This document shows, one piece after another, positions 1-7,636 of a DNA stretch of 64,000 nucleotides. The stretch is from Metabacillus idriensis (lineage in GTDB: Bacteria > Bacillota > Bacilli > Bacillales > Bacillaceae). Positions within the stretch are counted from its first letter, which is position 1, and each line of letters starts with the position of its first letter. The notes under the pieces were generated by a model. That model was not told where the DNA came from. It made no database searches and saw only the letters and a list, made by a program, of their open reading frames with translations. A program made the translations under genes and the position numbers. The stretch covers positions 992,001-1,056,000 of the forward strand of contig NZ_WKKF01000001.1 of NCBI RefSeq assembly GCF_009674765.1, in the 5' to 3' direction.

Positions 1-225
1 TTACCTAAATTCAAATTCATTCTCGCCGTCAGTGCGGTTTGCTTTGCGTACATATGAATAAAAAAGCTCCATCGCTTCTGTTTTAAATGCTTTTGACAGT
101 TCTTCAGAAAAATAATCATCTGGATTCAGTTCATATTCAGGTGTAACAATCTTCACTTCGGACTTTTCGTTCTGAATATAGTGATGGGTTAAGAGATTTG
201 ATGGTATCTGGATTTTTTTCGCCAT
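1..225 (-). CDS. small hypothetical protein, 74 aa
   Basis: Short acidic protein that I do not recognise. The start is placed at the ATG at 225 because AGAGGG lies 8 nt upstream; an in-frame GTG at 234 would add three residues but has no better ribosome binding site. The N-terminus is MAKKIQIPS and the C-terminus is rich in Glu and Phe. No signal peptide, membrane segment or cysteine pair is visible. It is divergent from the alkyltransferase-like gene at 310. The stop codon occupies the first three bases of the window, so the gene is complete. No function is proposed. Confidence 0.6.
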   Translation of the reverse strand: MAKKIQIPSNLLTHHYIQNEKSEVKIVTPEYELNPDDYFSEELSKAFKTEAMELFYSYVRKANRTDGENEFEFR

Positions 226-309
226 GATCAGCACCCTCTCTGTTTTTAGTGAAATGTATTTTGTGTTTAGTTTATCATATAAGAAAATCAGTACACAGGG
301 GGATTATGT

Positions 310-636
310 ATGGAGACCTTTACGCAAAGAGCGGTATTTATTATAAAATCGATACCTGCCGGAAAAGTGATGACATATGGACAAGTTGCCAGGTGCGCGG
401 GCCAGCCCAGAGGAGCGCGGCAGGTTGTCCGCATTCTTCATTCGATGAGTGAAAAGCATCAGCTCCCATGGCATCGTGTTATCAATTCCAAAGGGGAAAT
501 CGGCATGAAGGAGACAGAATCCGGCAGACTGCAGAAAAAATTATTAGAAGATGAAGGCATTTCTTTTATCAGTGATTATCACCTGCATCTGGAGCGGTGG
601 ATCTATAATCCCGGGATGCAAGAAGACTCCTGGTAA
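310..636 (+). CDS. alkyltransferase-like protein (ATL, MGMT family without the acceptor Cys)
   Basis: The 108-aa protein matches the C-terminal DNA-binding and active-site domain of O6-alkylguanine-DNA alkyltransferases. It has the helix-turn-helix region GKVMTYGQVA near residues 19-28 and the conserved Arg finger region. The active-site motif PCHRV reads PWHRV near residue 53, so the alkyl-accepting cysteine is tryptophan. Family knowledge: such ATL proteins (E. coli YbaZ type) bind O6-alkylguanine lesions tightly without repairing them and hand them to nucleotide excision repair. It stands alone, and the ATG is the natural start. A role in alkylation damage signalling is inferred from the family. 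Confidence 0.88.
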   Translation: METFTQRAVFIIKSIPAGKVMTYGQVARCAGQPRGARQVVRILHSMSEKHQLPWHRVINSKGEIGMKETESGRLQKKLLEDEGISFISDYHLHLERWIYNPGMQEDSW

Positions 637-686
637 ATAAGCCAAAAACTGCTGTTAAGTTTTATTTGGGCAATGAAACTTTCCGG

Positions 687-715
687 TTGACCGCTGCAGC
701 ATAATGATGTAATAT
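687..715 (+). promoter_or_regulatory. SigA promoter of the 6S-2-like RNA
   Basis: TTGACC at 687-692, a 17-nt spacer and TATAAT-like TAATAT at 710-715 form a near-consensus vegetative promoter with no open reading frame after it. The predicted start of transcription is near 722. Confidence 0.75.
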
Positions 716-721
716 ACTACT

Positions 722-954
722 ACAAGCTGCATTGTACGTAATGATAATTAAGTTTTAACCTTTAAGCTGTAATAGGGAGTTTTATATCGCATCTGAAATG
801 TCATGCCTCCATTTGCAGAGGAAGACAGGAAAGCTGCTGCAAACACCCACTTTGAGAAGTGGTGGTTTAAAACTTTCTTACGTAAGTTACGGCAATTGTG
901 GCTTCTTTCTTTAAACATATAAAACCAGTTCCTACCTCAGGAGCTGGTTTTTTT
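722..954 (+). ncRNA. 6S RNA, probably 6S-2 type (bsrB/ssrSB-like)
   Basis: A promoter-driven non-coding transcript ends at an intrinsic terminator at 921-954. The mature part is about 190 nt. The segment from about 724-741 pairs with about 887-906 to form a long closing stem. The 5' bubble strand contains AAGTTTTAACCTTT at 750-763, about 40 nt after the start. Its complement AAAGGTTAAAACTT agrees with the product RNA I recall for B. subtilis 6S-2 RNA. The 3' bubble carries a small hairpin (CCACTT/AAGTGG at about 845-862), and an apical TGTC-CCTC/GAGG-GACA stem lies at about 798-827. 6S RNAs bind the housekeeping RNA polymerase holoenzyme and release it by templating a short RNA. The assignment rests on recalled sequence and hand folding. 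Confidence 0.72.
921..954 (+). terminator. intrinsic terminator of the 6S-2-like RNA
   Basis: AACCAGTTCCT pairs with AGGAGCTGGTT, followed by a run of seven T residues. Confidence 0.85.
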
Positions 955-1027
955 GATGTTTGGCTGACTTTTGTTTTACTTGAGTGGAGTTTAATTTCCT
1001 CAATCGATTACGATTCGGACGCTTCCT

Positions 1028-1062
1028 TACCCTCCAATACCGTTAAACGGTTTAGCAGGGTA
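1028..1062. other. nested palindrome between convergent units
   Basis: TACCCT/AGGGTA encloses ACCGTT-T-AACGGT. It lies just downstream (in gene orientation) of the HMCES-like gene. There is no adjacent T run, so it may be a weak terminator or a protein-binding palindrome. Confidence 0.4.
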
Positions 1063-1083
1063 CGATTTTGAAGACCGCCATTA

Positions 1084-1758
1084 TTAACAAATCTCCCGAA
1101 TCAAATGTACTCCATTATTTTTAGGAGAATTTACTTCAGACGATACTTCAAATGCCTCCATTTGCGTCTCGTCGAAGGGTTTCAAGATCGGACGCAGATC
1201 GTCTGGATCATGAATGGAGGGGTCGAGCCATCTTTCTTCGTCTTCAGGCTTCAGGATGACCGGCATTCTGTCGTGAATGGAGCTCATCAGTTCATTTGGT
1301 TCGGTTGTGATAACCGTGCAGGAATAGATGGTTTTGCCATTTGGCGATTTCCATGATTCCCATAACCCAGCCATACCGAAGGGTTCACCTGTTTTCATTT
1401 TAATTCTCATCGGGGTTTTCCCGCCTTCCTGGCGTTTCCATTCATAGAACGAATCTGCCAGTACAAGGCATCTTTTTTTTCTGAAAGCATTTCTGAAGCT
1501 TGGTTTATCCGCTAATGTTTCTGCTCTGGCATTGATGGTTTTATATCCGATTTTTTCATCCTTTGCAAAAGGAGGGATGAGTCCCCACTTTAAGAACCCC
1601 ATTCGATTTTGAGTCCCGTCATTAATCACGGACAGGACCTCGTGTGAAGGAGCAATGTTGTAGCTATATACATATTCATCTTCTTCAATGGCTGCGCCGA
1701 TATGAAATCGGTCTACAAGATCTGCATACTCTGAGAATAAAGTGTATCTTCCGCACAT
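1084..1758 (-). CDS. SOS response-associated peptidase / HMCES family (YedK-like) protein
   Basis: 224-aa SRAP-domain protein. The start is the ATG at 1758, because the mature family protein must begin Met-Cys: here MCGRYTLF, preceded by AGGAG at 8 nt. Cys2 is the catalytic nucleophile that forms a thiazolidine crosslink with abasic sites in single-stranded DNA. Also visible are the NARAET motif, the LADSFYEW segment with its Glu, and the His in the HDRMP motif near the C-terminal third. The upstream extension in the longer open frame is not needed. A promoter at 1782-1810 and a divergent ATPase gene at 1851 bound it. No LexA box is visible. Role in abasic-site protection is inferred from the family. 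Confidence 0.93.
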   Translation of the reverse strand: MCGRYTLFSEYADLVDRFHIGAAIEEDEYVYSYNIAPSHEVLSVINDGTQNRMGFLKWGLIPPFAKDEKIGYKTINARAETLADKPSFRNAFRKKRCLVLADSFYEWKRQEGGKTPMRIKMKTGEPFGMAGLWESWKSPNGKTIYSCTVITTEPNELMSSIHDRMPVILKPEDEERWLDPSIHDPDDLRPILKPFDETQMEAFEVSSEVNSPKNNGVHLIREIC

Positions 1759-1781
1759 GGGCATTCTCCTTTTTATGTAAA

Positions 1782-1810
1782 ATAATACCGTTATCATTCC
1801 CTTTAAACAA
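1782..1810 (-). promoter_or_regulatory. SigA-type promoter of the HMCES-like gene
   Basis: On the minus strand, TTGTTT (1805-1810), a 17-nt spacer and TATTAT (1782-1787) precede the start codon by about 25 nt. Confidence 0.55.
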
Positions 1811-1850
1811 GGTGAAGCCGTATAATAAAAATAAAAAGGAGAGATCACAG

Positions 1851-2642
1851 GTGCACTTAAAAAGAGTCAGCTTTGTTCCTGATCACGAAAAGCAGGAGTA
1901 TCCATATGGACTTCCCCTTTTTAAAGAGTCGTTCACTCTGTCGTTTGAAGCACCGCTAACAATTCTTGCGGGTGAAAATGGGACAGGCAAGTCAACGCTG
2001 CTTGAAGCAATCGCAGAGCAATCCGGTTTAATCAGGGTTGCATCAGTTGAAGATGATGATATAAATGAAGAGATCAGGAGATTTTCCCTTGAGTTGAAGC
2101 TTTCATGGAGTGCGAAAACAAAAAAAGGTTTTTACCTGAAAGCGGATGACTTTCTGACATATGCCCGCAATGTCTCGCGCATGAGGGCAGAGGCGGAAAA
2201 AAGATTAGAAGAAGTTGAAGAGGAGTACCGGGGGAAATCGATTCTGGCGAGGCAGCTTGCGGCGTCTCCTTATCATAAGACAATTGGAGAAATAAAGGAA
2301 TTGTACGGGAGAGGGCTCGATAACCGGTCACATGGAGAGCGGTTTTTGGCGTTTTTTCAATCAAGATTTCGCCCAAATGGCTTCTACTTGCTGGATGAGC
2401 CTGAGGGTCCGCTGTCTCCGATGAAACAGCTGAGTTTGATCAGCATGCTGCTTGAAATGATCAAAGAAGGATCGCAATTTATCATTGCGACACATTCTCC
2501 TATCTTAATGGCTTTTCCGGAAGCAGTTATTTATACCCTTGATGACTTGCCGTTAAAAAGCGTGCAATATGATGATTTAGAACATGTGAAAATCACGAAA
2601 GGATTTCTGAATTCGCCTGAAAGATACCTTAGACACTTATGA
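1851..2642 (+). CDS. AAA-type / SMC-like ATPase
   Basis: 263-aa ATP-binding protein. The start is taken as the GTG at 1851, preceded by AAAGGAGA at about 8 nt; the longer open frame upstream crosses the divergent promoter. Walker A is GENGTGKST near residue 43. A charged, possibly coiled segment with RRF, KRLEEVEEEY and similar follows. Walker B is LLDEPEG near residue 178 and a switch histidine lies in ATHSP. The arrangement is that of short RecF/SMC-like ATPases of the predicted-ATPase class found in many Bacillaceae. Substrate and partners are unknown. It is divergent from the HMCES-like gene, so a shared DNA-repair role is possible but not shown. Confidence 0.75.
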   Translation: MHLKRVSFVPDHEKQEYPYGLPLFKESFTLSFEAPLTILAGENGTGKSTLLEAIAEQSGLIRVASVEDDDINEEIRRFSLELKLSWSAKTKKGFYLKADDFLTYARNVSRMRAEAEKRLEEVEEEYRGKSILARQLAASPYHKTIGEIKELYGRGLDNRSHGERFLAFFQSRFRPNGFYLLDEPEGPLSPMKQLSLISMLLEMIKEGSQFIIATHSPILMAFPEAVIYTLDDLPLKSVQYDDLEHVKITKGFLNSPERYLRHL

Positions 2643-2775
2643 GTATTTTGTCGAAATATAGACTAATAAATGCCAGTTTTCTAGTTCTTCCGCTTCGTTT
2701 TTTCCTCATTACACCAACACTCCCATCTTTTTCACGTATAGTGTGATGTATTACTAATACTTGAGGAGGGACAAT

Positions 2776-3573
2776 ATGAGGAAAAAGCTTATGGGCTTAA
2801 TTGGCGCATCTGTACTCAGTATAAGTGTGATTTTTCCACTGAGCGGGGAAGCGGCACTGGGAGACAGAACGCTTTCACAGGGAATGAGCCATTCAGATGT
2901 GAAAGAACTGCAGGAGCATCTTTTATCAAAAAGTGTGTATCCATATTTTGAAGAGACAGGCTATTATGGTCCAATTACAAAAGAAGCGGTGAAAGATTTT
3001 CAGGAAAAGAGCCGTATCCAGGTTGATGGGATAGCTGGACCGCAAACGAATCAAAAAATTAAAGTGTTGCGCTATGGCGATATGGGAAAACCAGTCATCA
3101 AGCTTCAGCGTCTGCTGAAAGAGTGGGGAGTATATACTGGTATTGTTGATGGAATGTACGGAAACGGCACGAAAAGTGCAGTAGCCAATTTTCAGCAGCA
3201 AAAAGGACTGAAAAGTGATGGTATCGCTGGACCGCAAACCTTTAGTAAGTTAAATCAAAAATCAAGCAGTGTTTCAGGGACTGTAAAAGAGTTAACGGTT
3301 ACAAGCACAGCTTATACGGCTTCATGCGATGGCTGTTCCGGAGTGACGAAGATGGGTGTTGATTTGAAAAAATACCCTGAAGCGAAAGTGATTGCCGTTG
3401 ATCCGAATGTGATTCCAATTGGCTCAATCGTAGAAGTTGAAGGCTACGGTAAAGCAATTGCAGCTGATATTGGCGGCGCCATTACAGGCAACAAAATTGA
3501 TGTCTTTATTGCAGGACAAAGCAGCGCCATCAATTGGGGCAGAAAATCAGTCAATATTAAAGTTTATCAATAA
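2776..3573 (+). CDS. secreted cell-wall protein with two peptidoglycan-binding domains and a 3D domain
   Basis: 265 aa. The start ATG at 2776 follows AGGAGGGACAAT. A signal peptide (RKK, hydrophobic core to about residue 25, GEA) is followed by two PG_binding_1 repeats, each ending in the motif DGIAGPQT (near residues 85-95 and 150-160). A C-terminal 3D domain of about 90 residues carries the conserved Asp residues in AVDPNVIP, ADIGG and IDVF. Similar proteins include B. subtilis YocH/YorM relatives and resuscitation or muralytic enzymes. The 3D domain resembles MltA-type lytic transglycosylases. It is monocistronic with a strong terminator. Cell-wall turnover is inferred. Confidence 0.87.
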   Translation: MRKKLMGLIGASVLSISVIFPLSGEAALGDRTLSQGMSHSDVKELQEHLLSKSVYPYFEETGYYGPITKEAVKDFQEKSRIQVDGIAGPQTNQKIKVLRYGDMGKPVIKLQRLLKEWGVYTGIVDGMYGNGTKSAVANFQQQKGLKSDGIAGPQTFSKLNQKSSSVSGTVKELTVTSTAYTASCDGCSGVTKMGVDLKKYPEAKVIAVDPNVIPIGSIVEVEGYGKAIAADIGGAITGNKIDVFIAGQSSAINWGRKSVNIKVYQ

Positions 3574-3599
3574 TAGATTATCAGTTACATAGAAAAAGA

Positions 3600-3629
3600 A
3601 AAATCCGCTGTCTGCAGCGGATTTTTTTT
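3600..3629 (+). terminator. intrinsic terminator of the 3D-domain gene
   Basis: AATCCGCTG pairs with CAGCGGATT, followed by eight T residues. Confidence 0.9.
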
Positions 3630-3844
3630 AGGTTGCACCAGATTGATAAAGGAATTGAATTCGAGCTGTGCGAGTTGAATAGCTTTTCTTGCGAATGAAA
3701 ACGGGATTGTCGCGAGTTGAATTCATAAACTCGTTATATACAATCAATAGATGCCAGCATCTGCGATAAAATAGCCCGCCAAAGATTGATCTGTTCCATA
3801 CATAACCAAACTAAACTTTCCTATAGAAAGCTGCCAATACACCG

Positions 3845-4345
3845 TCAAAGCTCCAAACACATATACGCCTCATCTACATAACCATCCGCGAGCTTCAGCG
3901 CTTCTGTGTATTCGCCGAATTGGACAAAGCCCAATGACTCATACAGCGCTTTGGCGCTATGATTATCAACAGCAACCGCAAGATCGATTTTTTCTATGGT
4001 CTTGCTTTCTTTAATTCGTTCAATAAGAGAGCTAAGCAGTTTTTTGCCTAATCCTTTGCCGCGCATGACAGGAGAGATGTACATGCCTAGAATTTGACCG
4101 CGGTGCTTCATTTTTTCAAGAGTTTCCTGTTTGAACGCTGCGATCCCTGTGAGTTCTGCTTCAGCAAATGCGCCCATTACAAAAGCGGATGCAGAAGGAG
4201 TGATTTCCTTAATTAATTCTTCAATTGATTTTTTCTTTTCCGTTTCATAGCTTGAAGCAAAGTTTGCAGGCAGCTCATTCAAGGCCTGCAGGCGCAGTGC
4301 CCGGTACTGTTCTGTGTCTTCTTCTGTCAGCAGCCGATACTCCAC
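3845..4345 (-). CDS. GNAT-family N-acetyltransferase
   Basis: 166 aa from the GTG at 4345, which sits 5 nt after AGAGGTG and gives the N-terminus VEYRLLTEEDTEQY typical of this family. An ATG at 4402 in the same frame lacks a convincing ribosome binding site. The acetyl-CoA loop is RGKGLGKKLL near residues 92-101, and the C-terminal motif NHSAKALYESLGF is typical of the GNAT fold. The substrate is not predictable. No operon partner is evident; the upstream 200 bp hold no gene. Confidence 0.85.
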   Translation of the reverse strand: MEYRLLTEEDTEQYRALRLQALNELPANFASSYETEKKKSIEELIKEITPSASAFVMGAFAEAELTGIAAFKQETLEKMKHRGQILGMYISPVMRGKGLGKKLLSSLIERIKESKTIEKIDLAVAVDNHSAKALYESLGFVQFGEYTEALKLADGYVDEAYMCLEL

Positions 4346-4483
4346 TTGAGGCACCTCTTTCCTTGATATAGAAGTCAAACCATGATTTGATGCAAGCTCC
4401 ATTTCTGTCTATAGGTAGATTACGTTATCTAGTATGGTTCATTTTTCTTGAAACAATGTAAAATCCATTAAGAGAACAAAATA

Positions 4484-4525
4484 AAACAGCCTGATGGAGA
4501 ATCCTCCTTCAGGCTGCTGTTTTTA
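4484..4525 (-). terminator. terminator of ykvS
   Basis: An inverted repeat CAGCCTGA-GGAG / CTCC-TCAGGCTG is followed on the minus strand by GTTTTATTTT. On the plus strand it also has a short T run. Confidence 0.75.
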
Positions 4526-4528
4526 AAA

Positions 4529-4717
4529 TCAATGAAGCTGTTCTTTTACAATTTTATAGTTTTTATGATTGACGACCGTCCGTCTCTCAAGATCTAAATC
4601 TCGGAAATTTTCCATATACGTCAAGTCTACAATCACTGAATTTTCATTAACTTTCTCCACGATGCCACGTAAACCGTCTCTGAATTCAATCACATTGCCA
4701 ACTTTAGCGATTTTCAT
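4529..4717 (-). CDS. ykvS: YkvS family small protein (DUF2187)
   Basis: 62 aa, MKIAKVGN start. It has the small-barrel pattern GNVIEFRDGLRGIV...NSVIVDLT and ends NHKNYKIV, closely matching what I recall of B. subtilis YkvS (about 61 aa, DUF2187). The function is unknown. In B. subtilis ykvS lies immediately before ykvT; here five other genes separate them, which shows local rearrangement. The ATG is preceded by GGAGAGAGGAA. No membrane segment is present. Confidence 0.82.
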   Translation of the reverse strand: MKIAKVGNVIEFRDGLRGIVEKVNENSVIVDLTYMENFRDLDLERRTVVNHKNYKIVKEQLH

Positions 4718-4901
4718 TTCCTCTCTCCTTCTCTATACAGATCCCCCATTAGGACTATTTAACATTATTTTTTCAGTTTAGTAAAGGCTTTCAGTTAAAA
4801 TTGTGTAATAATTTTGAAAAAAGGGCAAACAGATAAGATGAAGCAGGTGAATCAAACATGTTATAGTAAGATAAAATTGATTTTGAAAGAGGCGAATCAG
4901 C

Positions 4902-5768
4902 TTGGTTTCATCAGGACTTGTCCTCGAAGGCGGAGGAATGCGCGGGGTTTATACCGCAGGTGTTTTAGAATATTTCATGGAAAAAGAGCTTTATTTCCCC
5001 TATGTCATCGGGGTTTCAGCAGGTGCCTGCATGGGTGCTTCATATATTTCTAGGCAAAAAGGAAGAAATAAAACGGTCAACATCAATTACGCCAATCATA
5101 AAAGCTATTTATCGTTAAGCAATTATATCCGTCATAAACAGCTGTTTGGGATGGACTTCATTTTTGATGAAATTCCGAACAAGCTAGTTCCATTTAACTT
5201 TGATTCCTTTTTAAAAAGTGACCAGACATTTTTAGTGGGAACAACAGACTGCAAGACAGGGGAGCCTGTTTACTATAATAAAAATGATATCGGCAAGGAT
5301 ATTTTAACGATTTTAAGAGCCTCAAGCTCCCTTCCGTTTATAGCACCAATGATTGACTATGAAGGAAGGAAACTGCTTGACGGGGGGATTGTCGATTCGA
5401 TCCCGATTAGAAAATCACAATCAGACGGGAATGCCCGCAATGTGGTGATCTTAACCAGAAATGCAGGATATAGAAAGAAAAAGAGCAGCATGGAGTGGAT
5501 GGTCAGACGCTCATTCAGAGCGTATCCATTGCTTGCAGATGCCATGCTGAACCGCTATGAGCAGTATAATCAGACGCTTGATTATATTGAGGAGCAGGAA
5601 AAGCTCGGAAATGTGTTTGTCATCCGTCCTTCTAAAAAGCTTGAGGTTGACCGGATTGAACGAAATCCAGTTAAACTTGAACGGCTTTATGAGCAGGGCT
5701 TAAAGGATGCAGAAGCCTGTTTTGAGGCACTGCGGAAGTGGCATGAGCCGCATCACGTATTATCCTGA
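4902..5768 (+). CDS. patatin-like phospholipase family protein
   Basis: 288 aa starting at the TTG at 4902, with AAAGAGG about 10 nt upstream; there is no closer ATG. The anion hole motif LEGGGMRGVY is at residues 8-17, the serine elbow GVSAG is near 37-41, and the catalytic Asp lies in LDGGIVDS near 157-164. This is the Ser-Asp dyad layout of bacterial patatins, closest to the YjjU group in my reading. No signal peptide is seen, so the protein is probably cytoplasmic. Activity as an acyl hydrolase is inferred. It stands upstream of a reductase gene with 78 nt between them. Confidence 0.88.
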   Translation: MVSSGLVLEGGGMRGVYTAGVLEYFMEKELYFPYVIGVSAGACMGASYISRQKGRNKTVNINYANHKSYLSLSNYIRHKQLFGMDFIFDEIPNKLVPFNFDSFLKSDQTFLVGTTDCKTGEPVYYNKNDIGKDILTILRASSSLPFIAPMIDYEGRKLLDGGIVDSIPIRKSQSDGNARNVVILTRNAGYRKKKSSMEWMVRRSFRAYPLLADAMLNRYEQYNQTLDYIEEQEKLGNVFVIRPSKKLEVDRIERNPVKLERLYEQGLKDAEACFEALRKWHEPHHVLS

Positions 5769-5846
5769 TAAAACATACCCAAACGTTTGAAGAGAGTTTC
5801 CTGGGGGAAGAGTACAGTCATACTACTTATAAAGGTGTTGTTTAGA

Positions 5847-6494
5847 ATGAATGTATTAATTGCAGGAGCTAACGGAAAAACAGGCAGACATATAATCGAA
5901 CAAATAGCACGCGGAGGCGAGCATCGCGCAATCGCAATGGTGCGGGATCCGAAGCAGGAAAAAGAGCTTGGAAAGCTGGGTGCTCAAACAGTCGTCGGCG
6001 ATCTTGAAGGGGATGTCTCCCATGCCGTGCATTTAGCAGATGCCATCATTTTTGCTGCGGGATCTGGATCAAAAACAGGACCTGATAAAACGATTTCTGT
6101 TGACCAGGAAGGGGCTAAAAATCTGATAGACGCTGCTAAAGAACATCGGATCCAGCATTTCGTCATGCTGAGTTCTATGGGAACAGATAACCCTTCAGCA
6201 GGTCCTGACTCAATGGAACAGTATTTCAAAGCCAAGGCAATTGCTGATGAATATCTGCGGGGATCAGATCTTTCTTATACGATTGTCAGACCTGGCGCAC
6301 TGACGGATGACAGCGCCACAGGAAAGATTGAAGCTTCCGAAAAAATCGAGAACAAAGAAAACCGCAGCATTTCCCGTGAGGATGTGGCAGCGGTTCTGAT
6401 AGCTTCTCTTTCTGGTGAAGAAGTGAAAAACAAAACATTTGAAATCCTCTCTGGCGAAACAGACATCGAGGAAGCTTTAAAATTTGTTTATTAA
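5847..6494 (+). CDS. NAD(P)-binding atypical SDR (YhfK-like)
   Basis: 215 aa from the ATG at 5847 (AAAGGTG 9 nt upstream); the longer frame from 5787 is unlikely because it prepends residues before the dinucleotide-binding loop. The Rossmann motif GANGKTGRHI is at residues 6-15. The segment LSSMGTD and the VRPGALTD motif are typical of the NmrA-like/NAD(P)H-binding group that includes B. subtilis YhfK. There is no canonical YxxxK site. The substrate is unknown; a role in oxidative stress or as a quinone reductase relative is possible. Confidence 0.85.
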   Translation: MNVLIAGANGKTGRHIIEQIARGGEHRAIAMVRDPKQEKELGKLGAQTVVGDLEGDVSHAVHLADAIIFAAGSGSKTGPDKTISVDQEGAKNLIDAAKEHRIQHFVMLSSMGTDNPSAGPDSMEQYFKAKAIADEYLRGSDLSYTIVRPGALTDDSATGKIEASEKIENKENRSISREDVAAVLIASLSGEEVKNKTFEILSGETDIEEALKFVY

Positions 6495-6562
6495 GTCATG
6501 GACAAGCGGGATTCTCCTTAGTAAACTTGCATATATGAAAAGATTTGGGGGAAGTTCGTTCC

Positions 6563-6757
6563 ATGGATAATCAATTGGCAAACGAAATGCTGGATTCATT
6601 AAAAAATGGGGAAATCCATGAATATCATGTTCCAAAAGATGTTTTTCCTACCTTTAGAACGGCTCTTGTCGAACGTGAGGATTTCAAGCATTTCCGCGGA
6701 ATAGCACAGCAGGGCGGAAGCGTCATCTATAAATATTTGCAGGTTCCCCGGAGCTAA
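6563..6757 (+). CDS. small hypothetical protein, 64 aa
   Basis: The ATG at 6563 follows GGGGGAAG by about 8 nt. The protein is MDNQLANEML... with a mixed charged/aromatic composition and ends QVPRS. It has no membrane segment and no cysteines. I do not recognise the family, although a good ribosome binding site and a dedicated terminator argue that it is expressed. Confidence 0.65.
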   Translation: MDNQLANEMLDSLKNGEIHEYHVPKDVFPTFRTALVEREDFKHFRGIAQQGGSVIYKYLQVPRS

Positions 6758-6759
6758 AA

Positions 6760-6789
6760 GAACGGCTGTCACATTTGACAGCCGTTTTT
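6760..6789 (+). terminator. intrinsic terminator
   Basis: AACGGCTGTCA pairs with TGACAGCCGTT, followed by T residues. Confidence 0.9.
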
Positions 6790-6829
6790 CTGATTTTAGG
6801 GAGTGAGAGAATGTTTATCCCCAGCACTC

Positions 6830-7321
6830 TTATGATTTTTCTGTTATCGCTCTAATTTTCTTGATTGCCTCTCTTCTCCACGATTTCACACTAGCAGGAC
6901 TGACATTTTCACTCTCCGCAATTTCAGATGGCGTTTTCTTGTCAATGCAATAGCCAATCAGCCATTTTTTCTGCATTGGCGTAAGGATCTCGCCGTAGGA
7001 GCGGACAATTTGCTCGTTCATTATTTCCTGTATAGGGTCTTCTATGCCAAAATCGTCATGATGATCGCGAAGCTCCTCATTTTCGTGCCTTCTATTTTGT
7101 TTATTCATTTCATTCAGCATCCTCCCTTTTATGCAATGATATAGATAGGTGCTGAATGCGCCTTTTGAACCGTCATAGGTTTTTGACGCATGCCATAAGG
7201 CGATGAGTCCGATTTGATGGTATTCTTCATGATGCTGCATAATGTTTAAATGTTTAATATGAAAATAGATCATATTTTGATGCTTCTTGACCAAATCCTC
7301 AAAGCTTTTATCTTCTATCAT
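6830..7321 (-). CDS. sigma-70 family RNA polymerase sigma factor (short, alternative)
   Basis: 163 aa; the ATG at 7321 has GGAG 8 nt upstream. Region 2 is visible as FEDLVKKHQNMIYFHI and the YHQIGLIALWHA segment (residues 7-45), followed by FSTYLYHCIKGRM. Region 4 with a helix-turn-helix is near residues 118-158 (TPSEIAESENVS.ASVKSWRR). Regions 1 and 3 are missing, as in small alternative or phage-associated sigma factors (SigH/SigO/Xpf-like). Its regulon is unknown. It is divergent from ykvT, and the 315-bp gap between them holds a strong hairpin at 7440-7480. An anti-sigma partner is not seen nearby. Confidence 0.85.
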   Translation of the reverse strand: MIEDKSFEDLVKKHQNMIYFHIKHLNIMQHHEEYHQIGLIALWHASKTYDGSKGAFSTYLYHCIKGRMLNEMNKQNRRHENEELRDHHDDFGIEDPIQEIMNEQIVRSYGEILTPMQKKWLIGYCIDKKTPSEIAESENVSPASVKSWRREAIKKIRAITEKS

Positions 7322-7439
7322 CGAATTCTCCGATTAGGAGCGCTCCATTCAAGTATTCCGCGGTAAATTCATCATAATGGCGGTGCCGGAAATCGTAAAA
7401 GCAGAAAAGAAGGTATATATATGCGGTGAGATGCTTCAA

Positions 7440-7480
7440 ATAGGCTGTTCTTCCAGGGGGGAATAGCCTGTTTTCTATTC
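7440..7480 (+). terminator. hairpin with T-rich tail in the sigma factor-ykvT gap
   Basis: AGGCT-TTC-TCC pairs with GG-GAA-AGCCT, followed by GTTTTCTATTCTT. No gene ends here on the plus strand, so it may end a short untranslated transcript. I see no other gene in 7322-7636. Confidence 0.45.
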
Positions 7481-7636
7481 TTCATCTCATTAAAAAGCCT
7501 GATATGCCTCATTTTTTTGAATATTGAATTGGGGTTCCTTCCATTTTTTTAGCAATGAATTCAGTGCATAAAGCTGTTAGGCTATTACTTGTACTTCTTA
7601 CAAGTGAATCCGAATGAAAAATTGGGAGGTTTATAA

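Noticed and set aside
249-452. Plus-strand 67-codon open frame overlapping the ATL gene
   Set aside because: Lies in another frame of the ATL coding region, with no ribosome binding site and no family pattern.
822-870. IS605-like stem CACCCACTT...AAGTGGTGG as a transposon end
   Set aside because: It is better explained as the 3' bubble hairpin of the 6S-like RNA, given the promoter, closing stem and terminator around it.
1644-1850. N-terminal extension of the AAA ATPase back to 1644
   Set aside because: It is antisense to the HMCES-like gene and crosses its promoter; the GTG at 1851 has a proper ribosome binding site.
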